Source: Leptospira ryugenii (GTDB lineage: Bacteria; Spirochaetota; Leptospiria; Leptospirales; Leptospiraceae). Taken from it: a stretch of DNA of 64,000 nt. The stretch covers positions 85,118 through 149,117 of the forward strand of contig NZ_BFBB01000005.1 in NCBI RefSeq assembly GCF_003114855.1, read 5' to 3'. Positions 1-8,504 of this stretch are shown piece after piece. The position numbers and the translations under genes were made by a program. Position 1 is the stretch's first letter; the number at the start of each line of letters is the position of its first letter. The notes beneath the pieces are model-generated. The model had not been told where the DNA came from, searched no databases, and saw nothing but the letters and a program-made list of their open reading frames with translations.

Positions 1-210
1 CACAGAGCACTGGTGATTGGTGCCTCTCGGCTGTATGGGCAAAGAGTGGCCAGCCCCGACATCCGCGCTGGTATGGCGATGATCATTGCCGCCCTTTGTG
101 CAGAGGGGACGAGCGAGATCCACAACATCATCCAAATTGACCGAGGTTTTGAGTCCATAGACACGAGGCTACGGTCTTTAGGAGCACGGATTGAAAGGGT
201 CTCCGCTTAG
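1..210 (+). CDS. murA: UDP-N-acetylglucosamine 1-carboxyvinyltransferase, C-terminal end (partial)
   Basis: The reading frame is open from base 1, so the gene begins before the window and only the last 69 residues are seen. The tail carries the MurA-type ending: [10 protein letters not shown] followed by IDRGFESID and a terminal [11 protein letters not shown]. In the EPSP-synthase fold this part closes the substrate cleft. MurA transfers enolpyruvate from PEP to UDP-GlcNAc, the first committed step of peptidoglycan synthesis, in the cytoplasm. The catalytic Cys lies outside the window and cannot be checked. An intrinsic terminator overlaps the stop codon, so this is the end of its transcription unit. 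Identification is by family pattern only. Confidence 0.9.
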   Translation, partial: HRALVIGASRLYGQRVASPDIRAGMAMIIAALCAEGTSEIHNIIQIDRGFESIDTRLRSLGARIERVSA

Positions 211-225
211 GAGGCCTTTTTTTTT
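198..225 (+). terminator. Intrinsic terminator of murA
   Basis: GGTCTCC (198-204) pairs with GGAGGCC (210-216) around a five-base loop, giving seven pairs with one G-U wobble. Nine T follow (217-225). The stem overlaps the murA stop codon. Confidence 0.85.
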
Positions 226-231
226 GCCTTC

Positions 232-267
232 AAAAACCACCTTCGGAAAAAAATGTAACAAAAGTTA
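232..267 (+). repeat. Imperfect direct repeat, intergenic copy
   Basis: Bases 232-267 match 492-527 at 33 of 36 positions, with the first 23 bases identical (232-254 = 492-514). The second copy lies inside the ferredoxin gene and encodes KPPSEKN. The offset is exactly 260 bases. This copy lies just after the murA terminator. Confidence 0.75.
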
Positions 268-382
268 GTTTTTTTTCCAAACATAGTTTTTGCCACCAAA
301 CAGGAAATGTACTCTCCCCCGCCCCAAAATTTAAGGTTCTTTACCTAACTTAGCCGCTTTGCAAGATGCGATTAGAGGGAAA

Positions 383-1045
383 ATGAAACGTAAGGACCTA
401 TTCAAAACTGGATTTCAATCTGTCTTTCAATTTGCGTTCGAGAAATCGGACGAAATAGGGCAAGCGATCGAAAAAGTGTGGCAAGATGAGAAAAAACCAC
501 CTTCGGAAAAAAATCTAACAGAGGTTAAGAAAATTTCCGAACCCAAAAAAAAAGCCACCGTCAAATCCCAGTTATTCTCTGGCCTATCTCTACCTCCCGG
601 TAAGGCGGAAGATTTTTTTTCTCGCTGCACCGGATGCAATGATTGTATTTTTTCGTGCCCTTATACCGTCTTATTCCCTGTTAACTCAGAAAAAACAGGA
701 CAAAGGTTTCCCTTTTTTGATCCAAATGCGAAGGCTTGCCATCTTTGTAGCGACTGGCCATGTATCCAAGCTTGCAATGAAGGTGCACTATTAATAGAAA
801 ATGTTCAAAAAGAGAATCCAAAGTTTGGAATTGCAAAGCCTTTATCAGAACATTGCATTAATCATAAGACAAATGAAAAAACGTGTGACGTATGTGAATC
901 AGTTTGTCCAATTGAAAAAACAGTCGTTTTTAAAGGGTTTTTGCCTAGTTTTTCAAAAGCCACTTGCACAGGATGTGGTTTGTGTGTTGAAGCTTGTCCT
1001 AGTTTCCCTAAAGCGATCCAAATCAAAACAAAAAAACAATATTAA
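383..1045 (+). CDS. NapF/NapG-type polyferredoxin, four [4Fe-4S] motifs
   Basis: 220 residues from the ATG at 383, preceded by AGAGGGA; an in-frame TTG at 359 would add eight residues but has no ribosome site. The first ~75 residues are a charged Lys/Glu-rich leader with no signal peptide. Four cysteine clusters follow: CTGCNDCIFSCP, CHLCSDWPCIQAC (C-x2-C-x4-C-x3-C), a spread C..CDVCESVCP, and CTGCGLCVEACP. The number and spacing resemble NapF/NapG/MauM electron-transfer ferredoxins. It is expected to carry up to four clusters and pass electrons in the cytoplasm. No nitrate reductase or other redox partner is nearby, so the partner is unknown. Family assignment is firm, the specific role is not. 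Confidence 0.8.
   Translation: MKRKDLFKTGFQSVFQFAFEKSDEIGQAIEKVWQDEKKPPSEKNLTEVKKISEPKKKATVKSQLFSGLSLPPGKAEDFFSRCTGCNDCIFSCPYTVLFPVNSEKTGQRFPFFDPNAKACHLCSDWPCIQACNEGALLIENVQKENPKFGIAKPLSEHCINHKTNEKTCDVCESVCPIEKTVVFKGFLPSFSKATCTGCGLCVEACPSFPKAIQIKTKKQY
492..527 (+). repeat. Imperfect direct repeat, coding copy
   Basis: This is the coding partner of the 232-267 repeat. It lies in the Lys/Glu-rich linker of the polyferredoxin before its first cluster motif. Confidence 0.75.
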
Positions 1046-1182
1046 TGATTTCTAATGTTTGTTTTGTGACACGATCGTTCAATATCTTATGGATAATTAC
1101 GTAGTAAGCACAGTTGAACATCGAATAACTGCTCCCTTCTAACGCCTAGCGTCAAAAAATAAACTACACAGAAAAAAAAATG

Positions 1183-1212
1183 TTGAAATATTACATTGCT
1201 AACCGTTATACT
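1183..1212 (+). promoter_or_regulatory. Sigma-70-type promoter for the 104-residue protein
   Basis: TTGAAA (1183-1188) and TATACT (1207-1212) are separated by 18 bases. The predicted start is near 1219, giving a leader of about 64 bases before the ATG at 1283. The 11-base string AAACTACACAG occurs on both sides (about 1161 and 1251). Confidence 0.6.
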
Positions 1213-1282
1213 ATGTAGAGATGCAAGTTTACTTGTCTCGAAAGATAAAAAACTACACAGTTGATGAAAGGAAAAGAAAGCT

Positions 1283-1597
1283 ATGGAACCACTAAAAGTA
1301 GGCCCAGGACAAATCGACAAAATCGCGGATGATCTTAAAAAAGATCCAGAGAAGTCTATCGGAAACTATCTGTTCAAAGGATTCCGAATCCAGATTTCAA
1401 AATACAAAGCGTCCGGTGCTGAAAGAGTACAACAGCTTTACAAACGCAGGAGAGCACAAGGTCTCTGCATCGTTTGTGGAACAAAAGTAACTCGTAAAAA
1501 CCCACTCACGGGAAAACTCTATCGTCTATGCGATGAGCACCGTGCTCAAATTGACCAAAAGAACAAAGAAAAAGCGAAAGCCCGCAAAGGCAAATAA
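1283..1597 (+). CDS. Small conserved Cys/His (possible zinc) basic protein
   Basis: 104 residues, ATG at 1283 with AAAGGA ten bases upstream. I do not recognise a named family. The N-terminal half is helical and charged. The C-terminal half holds C-x2-C (CIVCGTK) and C-x2-H (LCDEHR) about 20 residues apart, which looks like a single zinc-ribbon or treble-clef site. The ends are strongly basic (KRRRAQG and KEKAKARKGK), which suggests nucleic-acid or ribosome contact; this is inference. It is monocistronic, with a good promoter upstream and a strong terminator immediately downstream, which fits a well-expressed housekeeping product. There is no signal peptide, so it should be cytoplasmic. Confidence 0.75.
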   Translation: MEPLKVGPGQIDKIADDLKKDPEKSIGNYLFKGFRIQISKYKASGAERVQQLYKRRRAQGLCIVCGTKVTRKNPLTGKLYRLCDEHRAQIDQKNKEKAKARKGK

Positions 1598-1616
1598 GCT
1601 TAGATACTTTTGGTGC

Positions 1617-1645
1617 GGGGACGCCAGGTATGAGTCCCCTTTTTT
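1617..1645 (+). terminator. Intrinsic terminator of the Cys/His protein
   Basis: GGGGAC (1617-1622) and GTCCCC (1634-1639) form a perfect six-pair stem with an 11-base loop. Six T follow. Confidence 0.85.
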
Positions 1646-1701
1646 ATTTGGGCTGATAAGTTTTTCTTTACAAGGCTTTTGGAGCAGGTTCTCTGTAGGG
1701 C

Positions 1702-2544
1702 ATGAAGACTCTACGACCATTGTTTGTCCTACCCTTCTTACTCCAGTGCTCGCAAATGATTTGGAAAGAAGCTAGCCTCTCCCCGCAAGTTGTGCCAACA
1801 GATGACCGCCAAACAGCAGTCATAGTTGAAGTAAAGTATGAGGAGAAGGACTCCTGGAACCCTCTCAACGGGACTACCGACAAACGTAGATACCATTCCG
1901 AGATCCAGGTTTTGAAGAAAGAAACAAACGAGCTTCGTTTGGCTTCGCGCTGGGAAATTCCCTCCTGGACACTCACCGATTCCGTTTATTACCATTCTGG
2001 CAAATCCATTCTCTATGTCTTGCACGGCAAAGACGACGAATATGGCACCTTAAAGCGACGGCTTAGCATCTTTTTACCTGACCAAACCTCCTTCTCCTAT
2101 CCAGCTACGCCCGATGACTTAGTCATCTTTCAGATTAGCCCTTCCCCCTCTGGTGACCGATTGGCTCTAGTAACAGCAGTGAGCAATGAGAACTGGGAGT
2201 TTTCTGAATTTGAATTGAGGATCCTTGACCCTAAAAGCCAATCCGTCGAAGTCCATCCGCTCAGTTTTTGGACCGCCTTACCCTTGTATGGAATCCGGTG
2301 GTCAAATGATAGCAAACGTCTCTACATCCGTACGCCAGACCGCGTTCTCCTTTGGGAGGGAAAGGGAAATTTAGCAGAAGCCAGAGCATATCCAGACTGC
2401 TTTTCTCCTTCTACCAATTTTGGAAGCCTAGCATACCGTGACAGCTTCATCGAATCACAAAATCCTTGGAAGGTAAAGTTAGGAGAGCGAAAACCTGAGG
2501 CAAAAATAGTCCAATCCCTCGATGCGATCCGCGTCTGCGATTGA
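1702..2544 (+). CDS. Lipoprotein with WD40/TolB-like propeller repeats
   Basis: 280 residues. The N-terminus is a short signal peptide ending FLLQC with the lipidated Cys at 16, a typical loose spirochaetal lipobox. The body has propeller-like blades, for example SPSGDRLALV and WSNDSKRLYIR, each a strand pair preceded by a small polar turn as in TolB/PD40 repeats. Only about four blades can be picked out by eye, so it may be an incomplete or small propeller. It is predicted to be anchored in the inner or outer membrane facing the periplasm, or exposed at the surface. It stands alone: a terminator precedes it and another follows. Function is unknown. Confidence 0.75.
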   Translation: MKTLRPLFVLPFLLQCSQMIWKEASLSPQVVPTDDRQTAVIVEVKYEEKDSWNPLNGTTDKRRYHSEIQVLKKETNELRLASRWEIPSWTLTDSVYYHSGKSILYVLHGKDDEYGTLKRRLSIFLPDQTSFSYPATPDDLVIFQISPSPSGDRLALVTAVSNENWEFSEFELRILDPKSQSVEVHPLSFWTALPLYGIRWSNDSKRLYIRTPDRVLLWEGKGNLAEARAYPDCFSPSTNFGSLAYRDSFIESQNPWKVKLGERKPEAKIVQSLDAIRVCD

Positions 2545-2558
2545 TTCCCAGACCTTCT

Positions 2559-2586
2559 GCCCTGCTTCTTAAGAACCAGGGCTTTT
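2559..2586 (+). terminator. Intrinsic terminator after the propeller lipoprotein
   Basis: GCCCTG (2559-2564) and CAGGGC (2577-2582) pair perfectly, with an inner palindrome TTCTTAAGAA in the loop. A short T run follows (2583-2586). It separates the lipoprotein from fliI. Confidence 0.7.
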
Positions 2587-2616
2587 CTCACGAAATCCCC
2601 CAAATGACTTGATTTT

Positions 2617-2630
2617 ATTATGTCACATCA
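2617..2630 (+). promoter_or_regulatory. Palindromic TTATGTCACATAA-type motif upstream of fliI
   Basis: TTATGTCACATCA (2618-2630) differs at one base from the perfect 13-base palindrome at 16354-16366. Twelve bases (2617-2628) are identical to that site read toward flhF. It lies 25 bases before the fliI ATG. The regulator is unknown; the site is proposed from recurrence only. Confidence 0.45.
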
Positions 2631-2654
2631 GGACATTTATAGTTTCAGGGCCCT

Positions 2655-4019
2655 ATGATAGAGAAAAAGTTTACAGAGCATATCGATCCTATCTCGAAGT
2701 ACCTCAATGTAGTCGAGAAGATCGAGCCGATCCGCAAAAGTGGGGTCGTTGTCTCCGTTGTAGGAAATGTAATCTATAGCCAAGGCCCACCCGACTCAAA
2801 AGTCGGAGAGATTTTGGAGGTGGAAAGGGGCAACGACAAAGGCTATTTGCCCTGTGTCCTTGTCGGCTTCAAAGACCAGCTCTACACCTTAATGCCATTA
2901 GGTGATACGCAGGAGATTTTTCCGAAAGCTTTCGTTTTCTCATCTGGTAGAAAGATAACACTCAATGCTGGTGAGGAGCTCATGGGTAGAGTCCTGAATG
3001 GACTTGGGAAACCGATTGATGGCAAAGGATTGTTGATTACCAAAGAAGAGAGAAGTTCGGAACCAAAATCGCTGAATCCCCTTGATAGACCGCCCATTAC
3101 TCAGATTTTAGAGACAGGAGTTCGGGCAATCGATGGCATGCTGACTGTAGGTCGTGGCCAAAGGGTAGGAATTTTTTCAGGCTCTGGTGTTGGAAAATCC
3201 AGCTTACTGGGAATGATTGCCAGGTATACCAATGCAGACGTAAACGTAGTAGCTCTCATTGGGGAACGAGGGCGTGAGGTAAATGAGTTTCTAAATGTAG
3301 AGCTCGGGAAGGAAGCATTACAAAAATCTGTGATTTTTGTTTCCACCTCAGATTCATCTAAAATGGAACAAGTGAGCTGTGCACATTTGGCTTGTTCGGC
3401 GGCTGAATATTTCAGAGATTTAGGAAAGAGTGTCAATTTATACATGGATTCACTAACTCGTTATGCTGAGGCACTTAGAGAGTTATCTATTGGTGAACCC
3501 GTCGTTACCAAAGGTTATGCATCTAGTGTTTTTACAAAGATGGCTCGACTCGTGGAAAGGGCAGGAACTGCCTACAATGGAGGTTCCATCACTGGATTTT
3601 ATACCGTTTTAACAGATGCAGAAGATGATATGGATGATATCGTAGCCGATAAGGTCAGGGGGTTTATCGACGGACATATTGTACTTTCTAGAAAACTTGC
3701 TGAAAAAAGCCACTACCCTGCAATTGATGTACCCGCTTCCTTATCTAGATTGATGCAGAAGATAGTCAATGAAGACCATTATATGCATTCCTCTTTGGTT
3801 AGGGAACTCATTTCAAAATATAAAAGTTCTGAAGACATTATTTTATTGAATGCCTATGCCCGAGGAGCTGATCCAAAAATAGATATGGCAATCGACAAAA
3901 AGGAAATGATAGATGAGTTTTTGATCCAGAGGATCGAGCAAAAAGCAACCTTTCGCGAAACCACTTCTCGTTTAGCAGAAATCTTACGATCGCAAAGTAA
4001 ATCTGATGATGACTATTAA
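2655..4019 (+). CDS. fliI: Flagellar export ATPase FliI
   Basis: 454 residues, the usual length for FliI. The F1-ATPase-beta-like core has a P-loop GSGVGKSS at about 176-183, the GERGREV segment at about 203-209, and a Walker B strand ending LYMDSLTRYAEA with Asp at about 265. The PVTKGYASSVFTKM and GSITGFYTVLTDAEDD segments are typical of FliI/SctN ATPases rather than F1 beta. It unfolds and feeds flagellar proteins into the type III export gate at the inner membrane. In other spirochaetes fliI is directly followed by fliJ and flbB; here a convergent 3.1-kb kinase gene intervenes, and the 3' ends overlap by four bases. Confidence 0.95.
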   Translation: MIEKKFTEHIDPISKYLNVVEKIEPIRKSGVVVSVVGNVIYSQGPPDSKVGEILEVERGNDKGYLPCVLVGFKDQLYTLMPLGDTQEIFPKAFVFSSGRKITLNAGEELMGRVLNGLGKPIDGKGLLITKEERSSEPKSLNPLDRPPITQILETGVRAIDGMLTVGRGQRVGIFSGSGVGKSSLLGMIARYTNADVNVVALIGERGREVNEFLNVELGKEALQKSVIFVSTSDSSKMEQVSCAHLACSAAEYFRDLGKSVNLYMDSLTRYAEALRELSIGEPVVTKGYASSVFTKMARLVERAGTAYNGGSITGFYTVLTDAEDDMDDIVADKVRGFIDGHIVLSRKLAEKSHYPAIDVPASLSRLMQKIVNEDHYMHSSLVRELISKYKSSEDIILLNAYARGADPKIDMAIDKKEMIDEFLIQRIEQKATFRETTSRLAEILRSQSKSDDDY

Positions 4020-7000
4020 TCTATCTCTAGCATAACTAAAGTCATATCGTCTTCTGGCGGTAGACCTCCCGTAAAACTCTTTAATTCTTCTAGGATCTGT
4101 TTCTTTGCTCCTGGCAGATCGAATCTCATTGAGTTTTTAACAATTTGCATCCAACGTTCATCATCCAACATCTGTTTTGTGGGGCTAATTGCTTCGGTAA
4201 AGCCATCAGTGTATAAAAAAATCCTATCCCCAGATTGTAAAGGTATGCGATCAAACTCTAAGTCAAGCTCCGGTATCCATCCTATAATCTTTCCTGGTGG
4301 TGTCGATGTTCTGGCAACAGTATCATACTTACCAAATATGATTAATGGTAAATGCCCGCATCGAGAATGAAGTAACTCTTTTGTTTCTAAATTTATATAG
4401 ATGTAGCTGGCAGTGAGAAAAGCACCCTTTGTTTTTCCAATAAGTGTATGATTCAATTGGTTTAAGAGTTTCATTGGCTCTTTTGCATACCGAAATTGTG
4501 TGGAAAATGCAATCTTCAACATCGCAGAGACAAGTGCAGCTGGGATGCCATGGCCGGAGACATCTGCAACGATAACACCCAGTTCAGTTGGTGAAATTTG
4601 ATGGAAATCAAAAAAGTCTCCACCGACACTTTCCATAGGCTCGTAATAAAACTCGGTTCGGATCCCTAAAACTTCTGGAGCTCTTTCTGGTAAAATGGAT
4701 TCTTGCAGCTTTCTTGCAACGTTCAACTCATTTTGGAAGGCCATAAATCGATTTTGCTCTGCAACTGCCTTCTTCAATGTGATCAGATTTTTTGCGCGAG
4801 AGATCAACTCACGTTTGTCAAAGGGTTTGGATAGGTAGTCATTCCCTCCTGCCTCAAGAGCGGAAACAATATCTGTAATCTGATTTTTTGCAGTTAAAAA
4901 GAGAATCGGCAATTCATACAGAGAAAAGGATTCACGGATCACAGAACAGACATCATAGCCACTCATACCTGGCATCATGATATCCAAAAGCATCAATTCA
5001 AATGGACCTCTTTCCTGAATTGCTCGTAGTGCCTCTCCTCCATTGGCTGCTTCCACAATATCGCATCCAATCAACGTTAGGTGATTTCTTAGGACTTGTC
5101 GATTGATTGGTTCGTCATCTACCACCAATACCCTGAACATCCCCTCTCTCAGAGTATTGGGATCATCATCCTCAATTGGAGTAATCTCAGAAGTTTCCAT
5201 TTCCAGTGGAAGTCGAGACCAATGATCTATGGTAATATTTGGGATGGATTCTTTTGGTAACTCGCCTTCTTTTGCGAGAGGTAAAGTAAAATGGAAAACA
5301 GAACCTGTTCCTATGCTTGACTCGACCCAAATCCTGCCACCATGCAATTCCACAAGTCGTTTCGTTATGGCTAATCCTAGACCTGCTCCGCCAAACTGTC
5401 TAGTACTGGATGAGTCCACCTGCTCGAAGGATTGAAAAATGGATTCAAAGTGTTCGCTTGCAATACCTATACCTGTATCAGCTATCGAAAACTTCGCCAT
5501 CTTATCCACGATACTGGCATTGATTTCAATTTTTCCTTTGTCGGTAAACTTTATCGCGTTTCCAATAATATTAAAAAGGATTTGTTGGATTCTACTTTCA
5601 TCGCCCAAAACAGGGGAAAAATCGGGAGGGATCAAATTCCTAACGATGAGATTTTTTACTGTAAACAACGGTCTAGAAATCACTAACACAAGTTCTACGA
5701 GACTTTGCATACTCAGTGGTTTGATATCTAAACTTAAATCACGATTTCTCATTTTGGAAAAATCAAGGATATCGTCTACTAAGGCAGAAAGTCTCTTTCC
5801 AGAAGTAACAATCATCCCTAGGTTTTGTTTTTGTTCTACGTTGAGTCTACCACCGATGCCATCGAACATAGACTCAGCGATTCCAATGATTCCATTCAAT
5901 GGTGTTTTTAATTCATGGGAGGTGTTTGCCAAAAATTCATCTTTTAATTTGTCCATCACCAGAAGACGTTTTGACAAGTCTTCTACTTTTGAAAAAGAAA
6001 GACTGAACTTTCGAGAAAGAGTAAAGGATTGCAAAAGGATAAATAGAAAGATGCCTATCGGAATCGCTTCGACAGAAAAGAGAATTTGATAAGCATTCAA
6101 AATATCTATCAAAGTAGCAAGAGCCATGATTGAAATGCCCATCGCAAAAAAGGTACTCCCTTCCTCCTTATGAAAGGATGCACGAAAGATACCTTGGAGG
6201 ATTAAAATCACGGCATATAACAAGATAATGTTAAAGTATGAGTTCAAAGAAGTAAAGAATACGGGGCTTGTGAACAGCAAAAAAACAGAAAACAAAACGG
6301 TGGGGAGCTTTAAAGACCATTCAGTCCACCATGGATAGTACTTTGGATAAAATTCTTTGAAAAACGCATAAAACAAATAAGGAGAGATATAAAATGTTAA
6401 GTACTCAATTCGAAGGCATATATCCCAGCCTAGAATAGCTTCATAAGCGTTAAATAGAAAACGTTCCCCTGTACACAACGTCCGAATACTTAAAACAAAT
6501 GCCGCAATGCCAAAAAGCAGATTTCCTTTATCTACAGGACGCCAGTAAAAAAGTCCGAAGTGGTACAAAGCTATGATAAAAACGGCACCAGCTAAAAATA
6601 AAGAAGAAGCAATATCACTTAAATGCCTTCTTTGCAAGGCCTGCCATTCTCCCAAAAGAACGGGCTCCCACATCCCTCCTTTTCCATGGTGAAAATTTGA
6701 TACTTGGATGAGCAGTTCATTCTCGCCATCCTTCCAATCCAAGGCGATAAGCTGAAATTGATACGAGGCTCTTGCATGTTCTATAAATTTGCTGACCTTT
6801 CCTGTCTCTGCGAGCAATTGACCATTCCAATAGACTCGGTAAGACGTTGCTTGGTCTGGGACTTTCAGTCCGAAAGTTTTTCCATAGAGATCCCCATTTG
6901 GTGAAGGCAAAAGGAGGCGATAGGTTCCAAAACCTTCTCCTGTCTCATACAGTTGGTTCCAGGTGCCAGGGACAGGCATTGCAATATTTTTTTGACCTAA

Positions 7001-7156
7001 TGTTTGTCCTGGTTCGAGCAGCTGATGGGGGTAGAAGCTCCAGTCTCCTTCTAAAAAAACAGGATTCCCTTGGCTCCGAAAGAAGAGATCGACTGGCGAT
7101 GCCCATAGACTGGCTTTTAGGCTAAAGAGTAGAAATGAGAGAAGGATACGAGCCAA
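4016..7156 (-). CDS. 7TM-DISM hybrid histidine kinase fused to REC and SpoIIE-type phosphatase
   Basis: 1046 residues; the TTG at 7156 is the first possible start after an in-frame stop. In order: signal peptide (1-19), periplasmic DISMED2-like sensor fold (about 30-165), seven-helix membrane region (about 180-385), HisKA with His414 in SHELKTP, HATPase with N-box Asn529/Asn533 and G-boxes near 560 and 590, receiver with acidic pair 680-681 and phospho-Asp725, then a PP2C/SpoIIE phosphatase with GGDFFD (845-850), ADVSGHG (864-870) and a final DDM. It should convert an envelope signal into His-Asp phosphotransfer that controls Ser/Thr dephosphorylation, probably of an anti-sigma antagonist. 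It lies convergent to fliI and divergent from fliJ. Confidence 0.9.
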   Translation of the reverse strand: MARILLSFLLFSLKASLWASPVDLFFRSQGNPVFLEGDWSFYPHQLLEPGQTLGQKNIAMPVPGTWNQLYETGEGFGTYRLLLPSPNGDLYGKTFGLKVPDQATSYRVYWNGQLLAETGKVSKFIEHARASYQFQLIALDWKDGENELLIQVSNFHHGKGGMWEPVLLGEWQALQRRHLSDIASSLFLAGAVFIIALYHFGLFYWRPVDKGNLLFGIAAFVLSIRTLCTGERFLFNAYEAILGWDICLRIEYLTFYISPYLFYAFFKEFYPKYYPWWTEWSLKLPTVLFSVFLLFTSPVFFTSLNSYFNIILLYAVILILQGIFRASFHKEEGSTFFAMGISIMALATLIDILNAYQILFSVEAIPIGIFLFILLQSFTLSRKFSLSFSKVEDLSKRLLVMDKLKDEFLANTSHELKTPLNGIIGIAESMFDGIGGRLNVEQKQNLGMIVTSGKRLSALVDDILDFSKMRNRDLSLDIKPLSMQSLVELVLVISRPLFTVKNLIVRNLIPPDFSPVLGDESRIQQILFNIIGNAIKFTDKGKIEINASIVDKMAKFSIADTGIGIASEHFESIFQSFEQVDSSSTRQFGGAGLGLAITKRLVELHGGRIWVESSIGTGSVFHFTLPLAKEGELPKESIPNITIDHWSRLPLEMETSEITPIEDDDPNTLREGMFRVLVVDDEPINRQVLRNHLTLIGCDIVEAANGGEALRAIQERGPFELMLLDIMMPGMSGYDVCSVIRESFSLYELPILFLTAKNQITDIVSALEAGGNDYLSKPFDKRELISRAKNLITLKKAVAEQNRFMAFQNELNVARKLQESILPERAPEVLGIRTEFYYEPMESVGGDFFDFHQISPTELGVIVADVSGHGIPAALVSAMLKIAFSTQFRYAKEPMKLLNQLNHTLIGKTKGAFLTASYIYINLETKELLHSRCGHLPLIIFGKYDTVARTSTPPGKIIGWIPELDLEFDRIPLQSGDRIFLYTDGFTEAISPTKQMLDDERWMQIVKNSMRFDLPGAKKQILEELKSFTGGLPPEDDMTLVMLEID

Positions 7157-7241
7157 TCTATTCTGTTAGATTTCATATTTTTTTCAAAGAACAAGTAAAA
7201 AAGAGTACAAAAAAATATGAAATGAACAGAAATTGTCAGTT

Positions 7242-7841
7242 GTGAAACGGTTCCGATTTAGCCTTGAAACAGTTCTCCGTCTCAGGCATTTAAAAGAGGA
7301 AGAGGAGTTGAAACGCCTTTCCATTGTTGTATCGGAATTGAATCAAATTTTCACCGAACGTGAGTTTAATGAAAAAGAAATAGAAAGATCTTATCGTGAA
7401 ATTGAATCAAGTGCTCAGATCGGAACTAGTTTGGATGAATACCTTTCCATAGAACGTTATATCCAAGGATTGATGAGAATTAATGAGGAGCTTTCAGCTA
7501 AGATTGAAAAGAAAAACCAAGAAGTCAATTTGGTACGTGTAGATGTGCTAAAAGCACGAAAAGATAAACGTGTATTGGAAATCCTTAGAGAGAATCGGTA
7601 TCTAGAGTGGAAGAAAAAAAGAAACCGGCAAGAACGACGTGAACTGGAAGAGTACAACGAGATGGTATTAATGAATCAAATCCATGCTGATCCAAGGCCG
7701 GAAGGAAAAAAAGAATCCTCGAAAAAGATTCCAAAGACATTCAAAATTCTAAATCGAGAGGATGGCGGAGACGAATTGATGGGCGATTTCAAAAATTTAA
7801 GGGATTTTTACGAGAAATACTATATGGGACAAGGACGATAG
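7242..7841 (+). CDS. fliJ: Flagellar export chaperone FliJ
   Basis: About 199 residues from a GTG at 7242, which gives the FliJ-like opening MKRFRFSLETVLRLR. A TTG at 7233 would add three residues; neither start has a clear ribosome site. The protein is almost wholly alpha-helical and rich in Glu, Lys and Arg, as expected for the FliJ coiled coil that inserts in the FliI hexamer. It resembles the F1 gamma stalk and promotes FliI ring formation during export. flbB follows after three bases, so the two are cotranscribed. Although fliI is the usual upstream neighbour, 3.2 kb of opposite-strand coding DNA separates them here, so fliJ must have its own promoter. Confidence 0.85.
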   Translation: MKRFRFSLETVLRLRHLKEEEELKRLSIVVSELNQIFTEREFNEKEIERSYREIESSAQIGTSLDEYLSIERYIQGLMRINEELSAKIEKKNQEVNLVRVDVLKARKDKRVLEILRENRYLEWKKKRNRQERRELEEYNEMVLMNQIHADPRPEGKKESSKKIPKTFKILNREDGGDELMGDFKNLRDFYEKYYMGQGR

Positions 7842-7844
7842 AAT

Positions 7845-8504
7845 ATGACTAGCCTATCAGACAACGCACGATCATTCTTTTTAATCTTACTGATCTTTTT
7901 CCTAGTTGCGATCGGATTTTTTATTTTTGATTACTTCCAAGTGATCAATGCTGAAGATTATTTCCCGTTTTTAAAAAGACAACCGAGTTTAGTGAACCAA
8001 GACCTTCTATCTCCCACCGAATTGGAAAAACTAGAAATCCAAAAGGCAAAAGAACGTTTGATTGAAGACATGGAAGAATTAAATCGAATGAAAGCCGAGT
8101 TGGAGTCTGCAAAATCTTCGTTGGCTACGGACAAGGAACGATTGGAAGAACTGAAAGAAGGCATACAAAGAAAAGAGAAAGAGATGGCTGACCGAGCCAA
8201 AAAAGAATCAGCGAGACAAGAGAAGATAAAGGTTCTCGCAAATAAGGTAGCCAATATGCCACCCGAATCGGCACGAGATATGTTAATCAATTGGCCAGAT
8301 TATGATATCATAGATGTCTTTGAACAAATGGACCGAGATGCGGAAGAAGAAGGAAGGCCTACGATTACAACTTATTTGTTAACACTCTTCCCCGCCGAAC
8401 GTCGCTCTGTCATTTCTAATAAGTGGCTGGATGCTGGTGCTAGGCAAGTTCCTAGTTATGGCAAATCGATAGACGATGATGCGGATGAACCCAAATCTGA
8501 ATGA
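7845..8504 (+). CDS. flbB: Periplasmic flagellar collar protein FlbB (MotE-like)
   Basis: 219 residues. One membrane helix (about 12-32) is followed by a long charged coiled coil (about 60-135) and a C-terminal MotE/MgtE-N-like helical domain (about 145-200), with segments such as ANMPPESARDMLINW and YLLTLFPAERRSVI. FlbB is the base of the spirochaete-specific collar that supports stator assembly around the periplasmic flagellar motor. The order fliJ-flbB matches Borrelia and Treponema. The 3' end overlaps gmk on the other strand by 49 bases, so the last 16 codons are under double constraint. Confidence 0.88.
   Translation: MTSLSDNARSFFLILLIFFLVAIGFFIFDYFQVINAEDYFPFLKRQPSLVNQDLLSPTELEKLEIQKAKERLIEDMEELNRMKAELESAKSSLATDKERLEELKEGIQRKEKEMADRAKKESARQEKIKVLANKVANMPPESARDMLINWPDYDIIDVFEQMDRDAEEEGRPTITTYLLTLFPAERRSVISNKWLDAGARQVPSYGKSIDDDADEPKSE

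Noticed and set aside
801..1055. 84-residue plus-strand frame inside the ferredoxin gene
   Set aside because: Out-of-frame shadow of the cluster motifs; no start signal.
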